A stretch of DNA of 64,000 bases from Nodularia spumigena CCY9414. GTDB lineage: Bacteria; Cyanobacteriota; Cyanobacteriia; Cyanobacteriales; Nostocaceae. The notes beneath the pieces are model-generated. The model was not told the origin of the DNA. It was given only the letters and a program-made list of their open reading frames with translations, and searched no databases. A program made the translations under genes and the position numbers. This document shows positions 47,401-57,272 of the stretch, piece after piece; the stretch's first letter is position 1, and each line of letters opens with the position of its first letter. The stretch spans positions 3,204,955-3,268,954 of the forward strand of contig NZ_CP007203.1 in assembly GCF_000340565.2 (NCBI RefSeq), given 5' to 3'.

Positions 47401-47993
47401 TCCTGCTGGAGTCGAAATCAAGCCCAACCAAGCTCGATATTCCCGCACTACCAACAGCTGATAATTCCCAGCCAAAAGCTTTGGCGATGTCAGGGTATAC
47501 TGCCCCAAATATGCCTTTATTGTCGGCCTCTGCGCCTACAAATACTCTCCAAGCACAACCACGTCAATCTCTAGAGTCAAATCACAAAGCTGCAAAAGTG
47601 GTTTTAGTCGTGGATGATGCTATTAGTCTCAGACAAACTCTCTCTCTGACGTTGCAAAAACATGGGTATCAAGTCATACAAGCACAACATGGTGTAGAAG
47701 CTCTTGAACAGTTGCAACGCCATCCGGAAATTCAGGTGATTATCTCCGATTTAGAAATGCCGAGGATGAATGGTTTTGAATTGTTAAGTAATCTCCGTCA
47801 AAACCCCAATTTTGTCAACATACCCATAGTAGTTCTCACTTCCCGCAGTGCGGACAAACATCGTCAGCTTGCCAAAGAACTCGGTGCAAATGCTTACTTT
47901 GTTAAGCCTTATTTAGAACATGAATTTCTCTCGATGATCCATGATTTGATTGCTCAAGAAGAGCAAGATTCCAGCTCTTTGGTAATTGTCTAA
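44418..47993 (+). CDS. hmpE: CheA-type hybrid histidine kinase, HmpE type
   Basis: A 1191-residue kinase. It has an Hpt domain with phospho-His H50 in RASHTLKGGAANVG and a long variable region (about 130-510). The dimerisation/P3 segment contains DRLQRLNYLAGELLIHQKR. The ATPase has HLVRNAFDHGIESP (N box), VRDDGQGLN (G1) and GRGMGLDIV (G2). A CheW-like P5 lies at about 840-1010. The C-terminal receiver starts near 1057, with D1111 in VIISDLEMP. The ATP motifs are intact, so it should be active. It phosphorylates its own receiver or the HmpA/HmpB-type regulators. Confidence 0.92.
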   Translation: MITDAEIREQGYMYFLAEAPDLLQIIEQELFSLSEDFSIAKVHKLMRASHTLKGGAANVGLEVIKMIAHSLEDVFKALYNPDVVIDAELQTLLFQAYECLSLALTTELTDITVNNEELLQRAALVFAQLQEKLGDAYGDETHIPTSEELGFDIVKSIFESGVNQRLESIAEAIHNPPDDEEFHAFLGSQAEVFLGLAESLNLPGLQEISQTIMAALQANPSQVYQIAELALADLQQAQKEVLAGDRTCGGAPSPEWEKLTTVVDVDEELSETTGSFISNAEEFYNFLTASGNTKNEPIKPTTAKLYLKVIYYICGWFNHQKKIPKDELELSLLIPKSDADNQINYITNWLNDFLDFVQDEEDSLSLVLYRHGVILIILLAVAKFEYISDKSDSYTLLVHTLQNQIRALAEEYKNYPPVNTQEKNWLDSPKLRELLVFQEISTPELPINDSLVESIWGGEADANITDDEVNKSLAVSEEVLADILETDIEAITDVAIQNNEQIQDNSQSPESKNYRKPTFIRVDVDRLQRLNYLAGELLIHQKRRTLYDEKIKEILEQLLQRFSKHQGTLSDLKDLPLQMPNVTSPSTQKFASVKFDSLEMDIYTEFHLSLHEAMEETMQLQEATESLELLLGQATQISDKKQSLAFSIIDNLVEARLSPLGNVFNRLPQMVKKLGSVYHKLVELKLTGTEVLVDKAIAEKLYEPLLHLVRNAFDHGIESPQLREERGKPEEGLIEICAYHQGSQTVIEVRDDGQGLNFESIRQKAIKLNFIADDDHRGYFSHSDQSELLDLMFFPGLSTADQVNEVSGRGMGLDIVRSQLQALNGSISVQSLPNQGTSFILKIPFSMTTDTLMLVQAGGVVYALLLDSIEKILIPSTQHIRDFEGKRVLHWNADDNETVVNLYKLSELIDYQGSLFNGASLIDNTSITHEVGVMKNPVLLLRRNQGVFGLEVDQIIGEQELVIRPLGNAIAPPKYVYGCSSLANGNLILVIDGTLLLESKSSPTKLDIPALPTADNSQPKALAMSGYTAPNMPLLSASAPTNTLQAQPRQSLESNHKAAKVVLVVDDAISLRQTLSLTLQKHGYQVIQAQHGVEALEQLQRHPEIQVIISDLEMPRMNGFELLSNLRQNPNFVNIPIVVLTSRSADKHRQLAKELGANAYFVKPYLEHEFLSMIHDLIAQEEQDSSSLVIV

Positions 47994-48029
47994 AAATTCG
48001 CAATCATTGTTTGATTTGATTTCTGTGTA

Positions 48030-48947
48030 TTAGCTATTGTGATTAACTTCACCAAACTTAATTAACAGGGCGATCGCTATACTCACACCTAAAATTAATG
48101 TCATACTCAAAGCTGAACCAAAGCCCCAATTTTGGGTGGCTCCGAGAAACTGATTATATACTAGGCGCGCTGCGGTCATACTAGAAGCCCCACCCAATAA
48201 TTCTGGTTCAATAAAATCTCCTAATGCGGTGATGAAAACTAACATTGTCCCAGCAATTATTCCTGGCAAAACTTGCGGTATGGTGATTTTGACCAAGGTT
48301 TGTCGGGAATTTGCGCCTAAGTCGGCGGCGGCTTCTAATAATCGCTTGTCTAGTTTTTCTAGGGAAGCATAGAGGATTAATACCATATAGGGTAATAAAC
48401 TATAGCTCATACCAATTAATACGCCTGGTTCTCGGTACAGTAATTCTAAGGTGGGTAAGCCTAAACTGCTGAGGACAGTATTTAGTAAGCCAGTAGGACG
48501 TAAAATTGTCATCCAGGCATAAGAACGCAGTACTGAGGATGTCCATAAGGGGAGGACAAAGCCTAATAACAGCAAGTTTCGCCAGCGCGGCGGTGACATT
48601 TGAGCAATCCAATAGGCGACGGGAAAGGCGAAAATTAAGCAAGTGATTGTTGTTTTGGTTGCCAATTCTAGCGATCGCTTGATAACTTCTAGGTATAAGG
48701 GATCTAGTATCCGCAGATAGTTATCGAGTCCACTGGGATTGACTATCTCCCCTGGTCTAATATTGGGAACTAGGCTCAATTGCAAAATTAGCAGTGTGGG
48801 TAGCACTAACAACAATAATAACCAGAGTCCAGAGGGTGCTAGTAATACTAAAGGTTGCAGCCAATTAGTTGGCTGGCTATTGAGTTTTTTTATATTGGCA
48901 AGATCACCGGAGAATTTGATTTCAGGAGGAGGATTTTTGGTAGGCAC
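48030..48947 (-). CDS. potB: spermidine/putrescine ABC permease PotB-like
   Basis: A 305-residue membrane protein with about six helices. The first helix starts near residue 32 (LVLLAPSGLWLLLLLVLP). The cytoplasmic EAA loop reads EAAADLGANSRQTLVKITIPQVLPGI near residue 210. It forms the transport channel with a second permease in most polyamine systems, but no potC-like gene follows: the next gene in this direction is the convergent kinase. It is downstream of potD by 20 bases. Confidence 0.9.
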   Translation of the reverse strand: MPTKNPPPEIKFSGDLANIKKLNSQPTNWLQPLVLLAPSGLWLLLLLVLPTLLILQLSLVPNIRPGEIVNPSGLDNYLRILDPLYLEVIKRSLELATKTTITCLIFAFPVAYWIAQMSPPRWRNLLLLGFVLPLWTSSVLRSYAWMTILRPTGLLNTVLSSLGLPTLELLYREPGVLIGMSYSLLPYMVLILYASLEKLDKRLLEAAADLGANSRQTLVKITIPQVLPGIIAGTMLVFITALGDFIEPELLGGASSMTAARLVYNQFLGATQNWGFGSALSMTLILGVSIAIALLIKFGEVNHNS

Positions 48948-48967
48948 TTTAATTATTTTCTCAACTA

Positions 48968-50050
48968 TTAACTAATACTTAATTTAGTCCAGTAACGCTC
49001 ATAAACATCTTCAAAATCTCCCAAGGGCGCAATCCGTTCGCACTTTTCTAGTAGCTCCTGTGGGGGAAACCAGTTAGCATTATTTTGGATATTTTGGGGT
49101 AATTGTTCAAACCCGGCCATATTGGGAGTAGCCAGGCTGAGACGTTGACTGATGCTGGCGGCTATGTCTGGTTGTAACATATAGTTAATCCAGGCGTAAG
49201 CACCATCTAAATTAGGTGCGCTTTTAGGGATAACGATTGTATCAGTCCATAGTGAAGAACCACTGCGAGGAATGACATATTTAAATTGGGGATTTTCCTG
49301 GGTAATGCGGATAGCATCTGCTGAGTAACACATGGCTAAGGTTAAATCTCCGGCTAAGAGTTGGTTTTGCCAAGCGTCAGTATTGAAAGAGGCGATCGCA
49401 GGTTTTAATTCTACTAATTTTTCATAGGCTTGTTGGATTTGGTTTTCGTCTTGAGAGTTGTAAGAGTAACCCAACATTCGCAACACTCCACCCATGACTT
49501 CCCGGACATCATTTAACAAGGTGATCCGCCTATTCAGGAGTTCTTGATTTTGCCACAGATAGTCCCAATCTTGGGGTGGATTTTTGAGTTTGGCGGAATT
49601 GTAAATAAATCCCGTTGTTCCCCAATTAAAGGGGATACTATGACGGTTATTCGGGTCATAACTGGGATTTTGAAATTGCGGCAATAAATTATTTAACCCG
49701 TTTAAGCGCTCATGATCAATTTCGGTTAATAAATCTTGTTCCGCCATTTTCTGCACCATATAGTCAGATGGATAGATGATACTATAAGCACCACCACCAC
49801 CAGCTAACAGTTTAGCCAGCATGACTTCGTTGGAATCATAAATATCTACCAACACTTTGATGCCGGTTTGGGTGGTAAATGTTTCGAGTAATTTTTGATC
49901 GGAATACTGTGTCCAAGTGAAAAGATACAGTTGATCACTACGGGTAGAGGTTGTACTTGATTTTACATTACCCAAAGTCCAACCACAACTAGCCAAGGAT
50001 AAACTAGAAAGTGCTGCGATCGCTTGTAAAAATTGCCGTCGGTTGTTCAT
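48968..50050 (-). CDS. potD: polyamine-binding lipoprotein PotD-like
   Basis: A 360-residue solute-binding protein. The N-terminus MNNRRQFLQAIAALSSLSLASC has a twin-arginine motif (RRQFL) and a lipobox ending LASC, so export through Tat followed by lipid anchoring is likely. The mature part has the PotD/F fold: YLFTWTQYSDQKLLETFTTQTGIKV, YPSDYMVQKM, IPFNWGTTGFIYN, AYAWINYML. I use the ATG at 50050; an overlapping GTG six bases upstream is less likely. It should capture spermidine, putrescine or a related ligand in the periplasm. Confidence 0.9.
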   Translation of the reverse strand: MNNRRQFLQAIAALSSLSLASCGWTLGNVKSSTTSTRSDQLYLFTWTQYSDQKLLETFTTQTGIKVLVDIYDSNEVMLAKLLAGGGGAYSIIYPSDYMVQKMAEQDLLTEIDHERLNGLNNLLPQFQNPSYDPNNRHSIPFNWGTTGFIYNSAKLKNPPQDWDYLWQNQELLNRRITLLNDVREVMGGVLRMLGYSYNSQDENQIQQAYEKLVELKPAIASFNTDAWQNQLLAGDLTLAMCYSADAIRITQENPQFKYVIPRSGSSLWTDTIVIPKSAPNLDGAYAWINYMLQPDIAASISQRLSLATPNMAGFEQLPQNIQNNANWFPPQELLEKCERIAPLGDFEDVYERYWTKLSIS

Positions 50051-50055
50051 GCTCA

Positions 50056-51186
50056 CTACTGATTAATTGCTACACAGTCACTTTCTGCCCACCAAGCATA
50101 AATAGGTGTGTTACGATCTGGTAAATTCCCCAAGGTATTGGGTTGCAAAACATTGATACTCACACCGTTAGTTAATTCCACTACATAATTTACATGAGTT
50201 CCTAAATACATGACATTCCCCAACCGCCCTTCAAAGCAGTTGGTTAGGAGATGAGGCTGATACAGTGAGAGTTGAATTTTTTCCGGACGCACACTCACCA
50301 CTACTGCTTGAGATAATTCCGATGGCGTGTCTGCATAACGGGTGACAACTATTTTTAAGCCATTTTTTGTGACAATTTGTACTGATGAAGATTCTATATG
50401 GGTGATTTCACCACTAAATAAATTTGTATCACCAATAAAATCAGCGACAAAGGATGTTTGGGGATGCTCGTAAATTTGCTTAGGAGTACCGACTTGCTCA
50501 ATTTTGCCTTGGTTCATCACGGCGATGCGATCGCTCAAGGACATGGCCTCTTGCTGATCGTGTGTCACCATAATGAAGGTTAATCCTAAATTTTTGTGTA
50601 AACTCGCTAACTCAACCTGCATATCTTTACGCAGTTTTAAATCTAAAGCCCCCAAAGGTTCATCGAGCAATAAGACAGTGGGGCGATTGACTAAAGCCCT
50701 GGCTAAAGCTACCCGTTGCTGTTGACCACCAGAGAGTTGATTGGGAAAGCGCGATCGCCAGCTTTCCATTTTTACCAGCCCTAAAGCTTCTTTAACTCTG
50801 ATTTCAATTTCTGATTTGGGAATTTTTTTCTGGAGGCGCAATCCAAAAGCAATGTTATCCCACACATTCATATGGTTAAACAGCGCATAGCTTTGAAAGA
50901 CAGTATTTACCGGTCGGCGATAAGCCGGGACATGAGACATGGGCTGACCCTGAATCAATACCTTACCCGCATCAGTCATTTCAAACCCAGCTATTAAGCG
51001 TAGTATGGTTGTCTTGCCACAACCAGAAGGGCCTAAAATACTAAAGAATTCCCCCTGTTTGACATCCAAGTCAACTCCATGTACTGCTGGTTCATTGTTA
51101 AAAAACTTGAACACGTGACGCAGTTCAACATCCAGTTCTTCAGACATTGTGATTTTATTATGATTTTGCGTAACTGTTTGAGCCAT
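50056..51186 (-). CDS. potA: polyamine ABC transporter ATPase PotA-like
   Basis: A 376-residue ATP-binding subunit. Walker A is GPSGCGKTT near residue 55. The signature is [15 protein letters not shown], Walker B is [12 protein letters not shown] and the switch His is in [12 protein letters not shown]-terminal TOBE-type regulatory domain ([13 protein letters not shown]) confirms the PotA/CUT branch. The start is either the ATG at 51186 or an internal ATG at 51147. First gene of the potA-potD-potB unit, only a few bases from potD. Confidence 0.93.
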   Translation of the reverse strand: MAQTVTQNHNKITMSEELDVELRHVFKFFNNEPAVHGVDLDVKQGEFFSILGPSGCGKTTILRLIAGFEMTDAGKVLIQGQPMSHVPAYRRPVNTVFQSYALFNHMNVWDNIAFGLRLQKKIPKSEIEIRVKEALGLVKMESWRSRFPNQLSGGQQQRVALARALVNRPTVLLLDEPLGALDLKLRKDMQVELASLHKNLGLTFIMVTHDQQEAMSLSDRIAVMNQGKIEQVGTPKQIYEHPQTSFVADFIGDTNLFSGEITHIESSSVQIVTKNGLKIVVTRYADTPSELSQAVVVSVRPEKIQLSLYQPHLLTNCFEGRLGNVMYLGTHVNYVVELTNGVSINVLQPNTLGNLPDRNTPIYAWWAESDCVAINQ

Positions 51187-51407
51187 AATCTTCGGTAAAA
51201 TGCACTGATATTAGGTGATTGTCTGAGTCAATGTAGTCTATTAAAACCTATAATTCCGTAGTTAGGAGTGGAGACTAAATAAATTATGCAGTATAAAAGA
51301 TGGTGAAAAGTTGATTATTTAGGCGATCGCATTGCTGCTAAATTCCCGGTAGGCATTTAGCATAATCCTATACATATTAATACTAGTTTAGAAAATTTCT
51401 TTGTCTT

Positions 51408-53216
51408 ATGACTTTATGGCAATCATCCCCACTGGGCGGAGAAAAGAATACACGTACAGTTGGACGAAATTTTCAACCTGTATTTTTAATGGCATTTACC
51501 CTATTGATGACCACGGTCATCGGCGTGCGGTTGGCATACTTGCAAATTCTCGGCGGAGCGCAATACCGTTCCCAAGCAGAGGCTAACCGGGTGCGGACAA
51601 TTCATAAACAACCAGAAAGAGGCAATATTTTTGACCGCAACGGCAAACTTTTAGCTAGTACCCGTTCTCCTCGTTCTGTATATCTGTGGCCAATGGCTCA
51701 TACCAAGGCTGCTTGGACGGTTGTCGGTTCACGTCTAGAGAAAATTCTCGATATCCCCAAAGAAGAAATCGCCAAAAAATTACAAGAAGCAAGCCCCAAC
51801 TCTTATTCACTGATTCGCATTGCTCGTGACCTGAATGAAGCCCAAATTACTGCCATCAAAGAGTATGAAAACGAACTAAAAAATGTCGAAATCCAGACAG
51901 AAGCAGTTCGCTATTACCCCCACGGTCGAGAATTAGCCCATGTGCTGGGCTATACGCGAGAATTAACTCCCGAACAGTTAAAACAAAAGCGGAAGTCAGG
52001 CTATCGATTAGGAGATGTGATTGGTCAGATGGGGTCGGAAAAGGCTTACGAACATCTTCTCCGGGGTGAATGGGGCGGTCAGCAAATAGAAGTAGATGGA
52101 GCAGGTCGTCCTGTCCGGGTATTGGGAGAGAAACAGGCAAAGCCCGGTAATGATTTAACTTTAACTATAGATTTAAATCTGCAAATAGCGGCAGACAAAG
52201 CTTTGGGAAATTACAACGGTGCCATTGTGGCAATTGACCCCAATAATGGCGCAGTCTTAGCGATGGTGTCTCGCCCCACCTTTGACCCCAATATCTTCTC
52301 TAAACAAAAACTCACCGAAAAAGATTGGGAAACTGTCCAAGGTGCAAATCATCCTTTAGTTAATCGCGCTCTTTCTGCTTTTCCTCCCGCCAGTACGTTC
52401 AAAATTGTCACTACAGCAGCTGGGTTGGAATCAGGTAAATTTTCTCCGAATACAGTCCTACAAACCTACGGTTCTTTAACTTTTAGTGGGACGAGATTTG
52501 GTGAGTGGAACCACGCCGGATTCGGTCCTTTAGGTTTTGTGGGCGCAATGCAGTGGAGTAGTGATACTTTCTTTTATCAAGTTGCTAGGGCAGTGGGCGG
52601 CCCCACTTTGATTGAATGGACTCGTAAATTTGGATTTGGTGAAAAAACTGGCGTTGAGTTTGCCTCGGAAGAAGCCAGAGGTTTAGTGCCGGATGACCAA
52701 TGGAAACGCAAGACTTGGAAGATGCCTTGGAGTATCGGCGACAGCATTAATATGTCCATTGGTCAAGGAGCTTTATTAGCTACTCCTTTGCAAGTTGCGG
52801 TCATGTTTGCTGTGCCAGCTAATGGCGGCTACCGAGTCCAGCCCCATTTGCTCAAAGATAATGAAGAAGCCAGAAGCTGGCGAGAACCTATCAAGATGAA
52901 GCCGACAACCATGAAAATTCTCCGTGACGGACTCAGGAAGGTGATAACTCAGGGTACTGGTCAAGTTTTGAATAAGCCCACACTTCCCCCTGTAGCTGGT
53001 AAAACAGGAACAGCTGAAGCATGGCAGCGTGGAGTGAAAAAAAATCATGCTTGGTTTGGTGCTTATGCTCCAGCAGATAAACCAGAAATCGTCATCGTCG
53101 CTTTTACTGAACATTCTGGTGGCGGTGGTGGTAGTCTTGCTGGCCCAATACTTTTAGAAATTCTGGAAGACTATTTTCAACAGAAGTATCCTGGTAAGTA
53201 TCAAAAGCCAAAGTGA
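51408..53216 (+). CDS. mrdA: penicillin-binding protein 2
   Basis: Class B transpeptidase of 602 residues for cell elongation. The membrane anchor is near residues 24-45 (PVFLMAFTLLMTTVIGV). The dimerisation domain has RGNIFDRNG at 71-79. The transpeptidase active serine is S329 in PPASTFK, the second motif is SSD around 384-386 as usual for PBP2, and KTGT lies in VAGKTGTAEAW. No mreBCD or rodA lies beside it. The start is ATG at 51408. It is transcribed divergently from potA. Confidence 0.94.
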   Translation: MTLWQSSPLGGEKNTRTVGRNFQPVFLMAFTLLMTTVIGVRLAYLQILGGAQYRSQAEANRVRTIHKQPERGNIFDRNGKLLASTRSPRSVYLWPMAHTKAAWTVVGSRLEKILDIPKEEIAKKLQEASPNSYSLIRIARDLNEAQITAIKEYENELKNVEIQTEAVRYYPHGRELAHVLGYTRELTPEQLKQKRKSGYRLGDVIGQMGSEKAYEHLLRGEWGGQQIEVDGAGRPVRVLGEKQAKPGNDLTLTIDLNLQIAADKALGNYNGAIVAIDPNNGAVLAMVSRPTFDPNIFSKQKLTEKDWETVQGANHPLVNRALSAFPPASTFKIVTTAAGLESGKFSPNTVLQTYGSLTFSGTRFGEWNHAGFGPLGFVGAMQWSSDTFFYQVARAVGGPTLIEWTRKFGFGEKTGVEFASEEARGLVPDDQWKRKTWKMPWSIGDSINMSIGQGALLATPLQVAVMFAVPANGGYRVQPHLLKDNEEARSWREPIKMKPTTMKILRDGLRKVITQGTGQVLNKPTLPPVAGKTGTAEAWQRGVKKNHAWFGAYAPADKPEIVIVAFTEHSGGGGGSLAGPILLEILEDYFQQKYPGKYQKPK

Positions 53217-53249
53217 TTGAGGGCTGGGGACACCGGGACTGGCGGTTCC

Positions 53250-54653
53250 TTATAAATCAGTGATTAATCTGGCTCTTCTCAGGATAAATTGCATAGCTGT
53301 TTCCTCTTTAGAAATAATGTCAGCTTTGGTATTCATACCTGATTGGATGCGACAATGGCGATCGCCATTGCCAAATGTCATATTTACTGGTTGCACTGTG
53401 GCTTCAAAATAACTACCTGCTGTAGCAGCACTAGAGGCTGCACCCATGTTATTTGCAGTTGTCATTACATCTGGAGATATGTTAGTAACCACAGCCTTAA
53501 GAGTGCCATAATCAGGATATGGACAAGCATCAACACGTAATAGCACGTCTTGACCAATCCCCACCTTTTGTATATCTGCCGTGGGAATCATCGCTTTAAT
53601 CACCAGAGGTGCATTTTGAGGAACGATTTCCGCCACAGGTTCGCTCGCACGCACAACTTGGCCAGGGTTGCGTAAATTCAGCTTGAGAATAATACCGTCG
53701 CTGGTAGCACGAATAATGTTACCTTGGACTTCGTTTACTACTTGTTGCAGCTCTTGTCGCAATTGGTAGAGTTGATTTTGCATATCAACTCGCCGTTGAA
53801 TTAACGCTTGTTTTTCTTTGTTCAACGTAGCGATGCTGGCTTCACCCCTAGCAGTTTCTTGAAGAATGCGGATTTGAGCAATTTCTACCGCCGCCTGAGA
53901 AGGATTGAGGACTGCTTGTGCCAAGTTTACTTTACTTTGGGCAATCTGCACCGCTTCTTTGGCGGCTACTAGGTTCGATTTCGCTTGAGCTACTAAGAGA
54001 CTTTTCTCATCATACTGGCTGTTACTAACCACGCCACTTTCTGACAATCCCTTGTAGCGATCGCTTTCCGTTTGGGCGTGTGCTAACACAGAACTAGCTG
54101 TTTGTAATTGAGCTTGTGTTCTTCGCAATTCCGCTTCTGCTACTTTTAATTCACTGTTAGTAGCAATTTCCCGGTCTTGATAGTCTCTTTGATTACGTGC
54201 TAAATCAGATTGCGCCGCATAAACCGTCTGCTGTATGACTCTTTGTTCTGCCAGCATCTGATTATCTAAAGACTCAAGTTGGGAATTAATTTGAATTAAT
54301 TGTAAACTGTTTTGTTGAATACTTCCTTGTAATTGACTTTGCTTAATTTGCAAATCCTGAGAATCAAGAATAGCAATTATATCTCCTTGTTTGACCACCT
54401 GATTTTGTTGAACTAGAATCTTTTCAATACTGCCTTCTTTTGGTGGTTGTACAACTCGAACTTCTCCTGTAGGACGAACAGTAGCCGTAGTTTTGACTGT
54501 CACATTATATTTTACAAATGAAGACAGAGCGACCGCAGAAACAACCGTTCCCACCAGCGTCACTCCAGCTAAAGAAGTCCAGATACTAACCGGAGGCAGA
54601 AAATCCTCAGTTTTAACACTTGGAAGGATTTTTTCGCTATGAGTATAAAGCAT
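53250..54653 (-). CDS. HlyD-family adaptor of peptide exporter
   Basis: A 467-residue membrane-fusion protein. A single anchor helix covers residues 24-47 (IWTSLAGVTLVGTVVSAVAL). The lipoyl half-motifs (VRVVQPPKEGSIEKILVQQNQVVKQGDIIAIL and RATSDGIILKLNLRNPGQVV) enclose a long coiled coil of Gln/Ala/Ser-rich heptads (about 100-320). A beta-barrel region follows. It links the inner-membrane exporter to an outer-membrane channel (TolC/HgdD-like, not in this window). It lies 25 bases after the C39 ABC gene on the same strand, so they form an operon. Confidence 0.92.
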   Translation of the reverse strand: MLYTHSEKILPSVKTEDFLPPVSIWTSLAGVTLVGTVVSAVALSSFVKYNVTVKTTATVRPTGEVRVVQPPKEGSIEKILVQQNQVVKQGDIIAILDSQDLQIKQSQLQGSIQQNSLQLIQINSQLESLDNQMLAEQRVIQQTVYAAQSDLARNQRDYQDREIATNSELKVAEAELRRTQAQLQTASSVLAHAQTESDRYKGLSESGVVSNSQYDEKSLLVAQAKSNLVAAKEAVQIAQSKVNLAQAVLNPSQAAVEIAQIRILQETARGEASIATLNKEKQALIQRRVDMQNQLYQLRQELQQVVNEVQGNIIRATSDGIILKLNLRNPGQVVRASEPVAEIVPQNAPLVIKAMIPTADIQKVGIGQDVLLRVDACPYPDYGTLKAVVTNISPDVMTTANNMGAASSAATAGSYFEATVQPVNMTFGNGDRHCRIQSGMNTKADIISKEETAMQFILRRARLITDL

Positions 54654-54678
54654 ATTCTTCTAGACCAATTACTACTAC

Positions 54679-56829
54679 TTAAAAACTTAAAAAATCTAAA
54701 TGTTCTCCTGGCTTATTCTTCAACTCTGCTAATTTTCCTTGCTCCTTTAACTTGCCATTTTCCAATAAAACTACCCAATCAGCCCGATTAATGACTCTAG
54801 GGCGATGAGTAATTAAAATTGTGGTTTTTCCGCGACGATGCTGAAATAATTGTTCTAAAACTTGCGCTTCACTCACCGGGTCTAGTCCACCTGTAGATTC
54901 GTCTAAAATCAGAATTGGTGGATCTGTAATTATCGCTCTTGCTATTGCTAACCTTTGGCGTTGTCCCCCAGAAATGTTTGCCCCAAACTCACCTAAAATA
55001 GTTTGATATTTCGCAGGTAGTTTAATAATAAATTCATCAGCTTCCGCAATTTTGCAAGCTTTAACAATTTGCTCAAATGAAGCATGGGGCGCTCCTAGTC
55101 GAAAGTTTTCTACTATGGAACGACTCCAAAAATGAGCATCTTGAGGAACCAGTATTACCTGTTGCCGTAAACAATCTAGAGCCAAGTCTTGGAGATTATA
55201 TAATCCTATCTGAATATTACCATAATTTATCGGGTATAACCCCGCTATTAGTTTGGCTATCGTGCTTTTACCACAACCAGATTTGCCAATTATAGCAGTA
55301 ACCTTACCACCAGGAATAGTCAAAGAAAAATCTTCTAAAAGTTCCAATCTCCCAGCATAGTGAAAATTCACATTACTGCAAACAATATCTGTATCACCGG
55401 GAATCATCGCAAAAGGCTTTTTCCCATCATTTTCATTCTCTGGGGTCGCGTCTATCACCTCTGTCAGACGTTCAGTGGCAGTTTTCACAATGGTGAATTG
55501 TTGGACAAAACCAATCACCGTCGCAATTAATCCCAAAAAATTAGCATTCATGGCGTTAAATGCGAATAACTGCCCGATGCTGAGATTTTCAGCCGGATTA
55601 ATTACTAAATAACCACCGAACCAGAGTAAAATTACACCGCCAATACTAGAAACAAAACTGGAAAAATTATTATTAATAATTCCAATCTGCATTGTCCGGA
55701 ATGCTAAGTTACTCAACAGTCCAAATTCACCTTGCAATTCATCTTTAAATTGTTGTCCTGACCTGGTGGTTTTCAGGGTGAGAGCGCCTTTAAATGTTTC
55801 TACTAACAACCCCTGCGCTTCTGCATACTTAACTAAAAAATCCCGGTTCTTTTGCTGTAAAGTCGGGAGAAAAACGATAGTGGATAAGGTCATGAATACA
55901 GCAATAATTACTGCTACTATGCTCAATTTCCAGCTATAGAAAATCATCAAACACAGAGAAATCAGTGCAATAAAAAAGCGGCTGGGTAAGCTGACAACTA
56001 CCTGAGATATTAATTGATTAATCTGGTCAATATCTCTGAGCCTACTGACAATTTCTCCACTCCGCCGGGCTTCGTAATAAGAAAGCGGTAATTGCAAAAT
56101 TTGCCGTCCAAAATCCAGCACTAACCCTAATTTCAAACGCTGGGCAAAGTGCGCGATTAAGTTAGACTGTACATAAGAAAGGCTAGTAGAAATTATATTC
56201 ATCACCACTACAGCCATGACTACTGTAGTCAGTAAACTTGTATCACCCCTCACTAGCACATCATCAGTCAGGATTTGCAGTAAAAACGGAGAAGCCAAAG
56301 ACAGTAACCCCAACATCAAGTTGAGAGGTAAAGCTTGGGCGAGTATTGTCCGATAAATCCAAACCCGTTTGAAGAAGCGAAAAAATCCCCCTACTTGGTC
56401 ATCTTCTTGGGCAAAAAAGCGGATGGGATCTGGTTCTAGTAACAACATTAACCAGTCTGTCCAACCCTTTACTAAATCTTGGCTAGACAGATAACGCATT
56501 CCCACAGCTGGGTCAGCAATCAAATATTTTTTGCCTTTTTTACCGTAGAAAACTACCCAGTGATTTCCGTTCCAGTGAATAATTGCTGGTAAAGGTGCTT
56601 CATCCAAGCGCTTCAGTAACTCTGGTGAAGTAGTCACAGGTTTAGCAGTGAACCCCAGTGTTTCTGCACCCCGCCGCAGCCCTAACAAAGTTGTGCCAAA
56701 TTGTCCAGTCCCTACCACTTCCCGGACATGGCTGAGGGTAAAATTGCGCCCGTAATATTTAGAAATTGCCGCTATACAAGCTGCGCCACAGTCTTCTTCA
56801 CTATGCTGTCGAACAAATTGGTATTTCAT
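54679..56829 (-). CDS. C39-peptidase ABC exporter for double-glycine peptides
   Basis: A 716-residue exporter. The C39 peptidase has C14 in EEDCGAAC, H90 in GNHWVVFYG and D106 in IADPAVG, a complete catalytic set. The transmembrane ABC1 region covers about 160-450. The ATPase has GKSGCGKSTIAKL, ISGGQRQRLAIARA and ILILDESTGGLD. Such proteins cut leaders after Gly-Gly while exporting the peptide. Four genes with exactly such leaders lie upstream on the same strand. I choose the ATG at 56829 over a TTG two codons before it. Confidence 0.94.
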   Translation of the reverse strand: MKYQFVRQHSEEDCGAACIAAISKYYGRNFTLSHVREVVGTGQFGTTLLGLRRGAETLGFTAKPVTTSPELLKRLDEAPLPAIIHWNGNHWVVFYGKKGKKYLIADPAVGMRYLSSQDLVKGWTDWLMLLLEPDPIRFFAQEDDQVGGFFRFFKRVWIYRTILAQALPLNLMLGLLSLASPFLLQILTDDVLVRGDTSLLTTVVMAVVVMNIISTSLSYVQSNLIAHFAQRLKLGLVLDFGRQILQLPLSYYEARRSGEIVSRLRDIDQINQLISQVVVSLPSRFFIALISLCLMIFYSWKLSIVAVIIAVFMTLSTIVFLPTLQQKNRDFLVKYAEAQGLLVETFKGALTLKTTRSGQQFKDELQGEFGLLSNLAFRTMQIGIINNNFSSFVSSIGGVILLWFGGYLVINPAENLSIGQLFAFNAMNANFLGLIATVIGFVQQFTIVKTATERLTEVIDATPENENDGKKPFAMIPGDTDIVCSNVNFHYAGRLELLEDFSLTIPGGKVTAIIGKSGCGKSTIAKLIAGLYPINYGNIQIGLYNLQDLALDCLRQQVILVPQDAHFWSRSIVENFRLGAPHASFEQIVKACKIAEADEFIIKLPAKYQTILGEFGANISGGQRQRLAIARAIITDPPILILDESTGGLDPVSEAQVLEQLFQHRRGKTTILITHRPRVINRADWVVLLENGKLKEQGKLAELKNKPGEHLDFLSF

Positions 56830-56996
56830 GTGCAAGTAATGATGAAATTCCCCCAGAAACAGCTACCCGATTCGGCTTCAGGCAATTTTATGAATAATAT
56901 CAAATTCTTCATCAATACCCATAATAAAATTTATGTTGCTAAGTTTGGGTGGGAAAACAGTCACTAGGGCGTGTTTTAAAAGTCTAGAAGTAGTCT

Positions 56997-57092
56997 AAAA
57001 GTAGGTTGGGTTAAGCGCAGCGCCACCTGTACGAAGCAAACCAAATATTGGGTCAAGTTGGGTTGGCCAAAACCTCAACCCAACCTACTTTT
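56997..57092. repeat. inverted-repeat element AAAAGTAGGTTGGGTT
   Basis: Perfect 16-base inverted ends (56997-57012 and 57077-57092) around 64 bases. The GTAGGTTGGGTT word is a frequent dispersed repeat in cyanobacteria. It sits inside a direct duplication of about 20 bases, roughly 167 bases apart, that differs at one base. Confidence 0.75.
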
Positions 57093-57272
57093 ACTACATT
57101 TACGTCTAATTTTGGGTGGGAAAACAGTCCCTAGTGTGGGGTTCTTTTTATGCATCTTTATATTCAATTGGTATTACTTGAATTAAAAGTGTTAACCACA
57201 GATGATATAGTTGGCAACTTTATGCTTCTATGTGGTTGGGCAATATTTTCAGCTATCGTTAGAGTGCCTATT

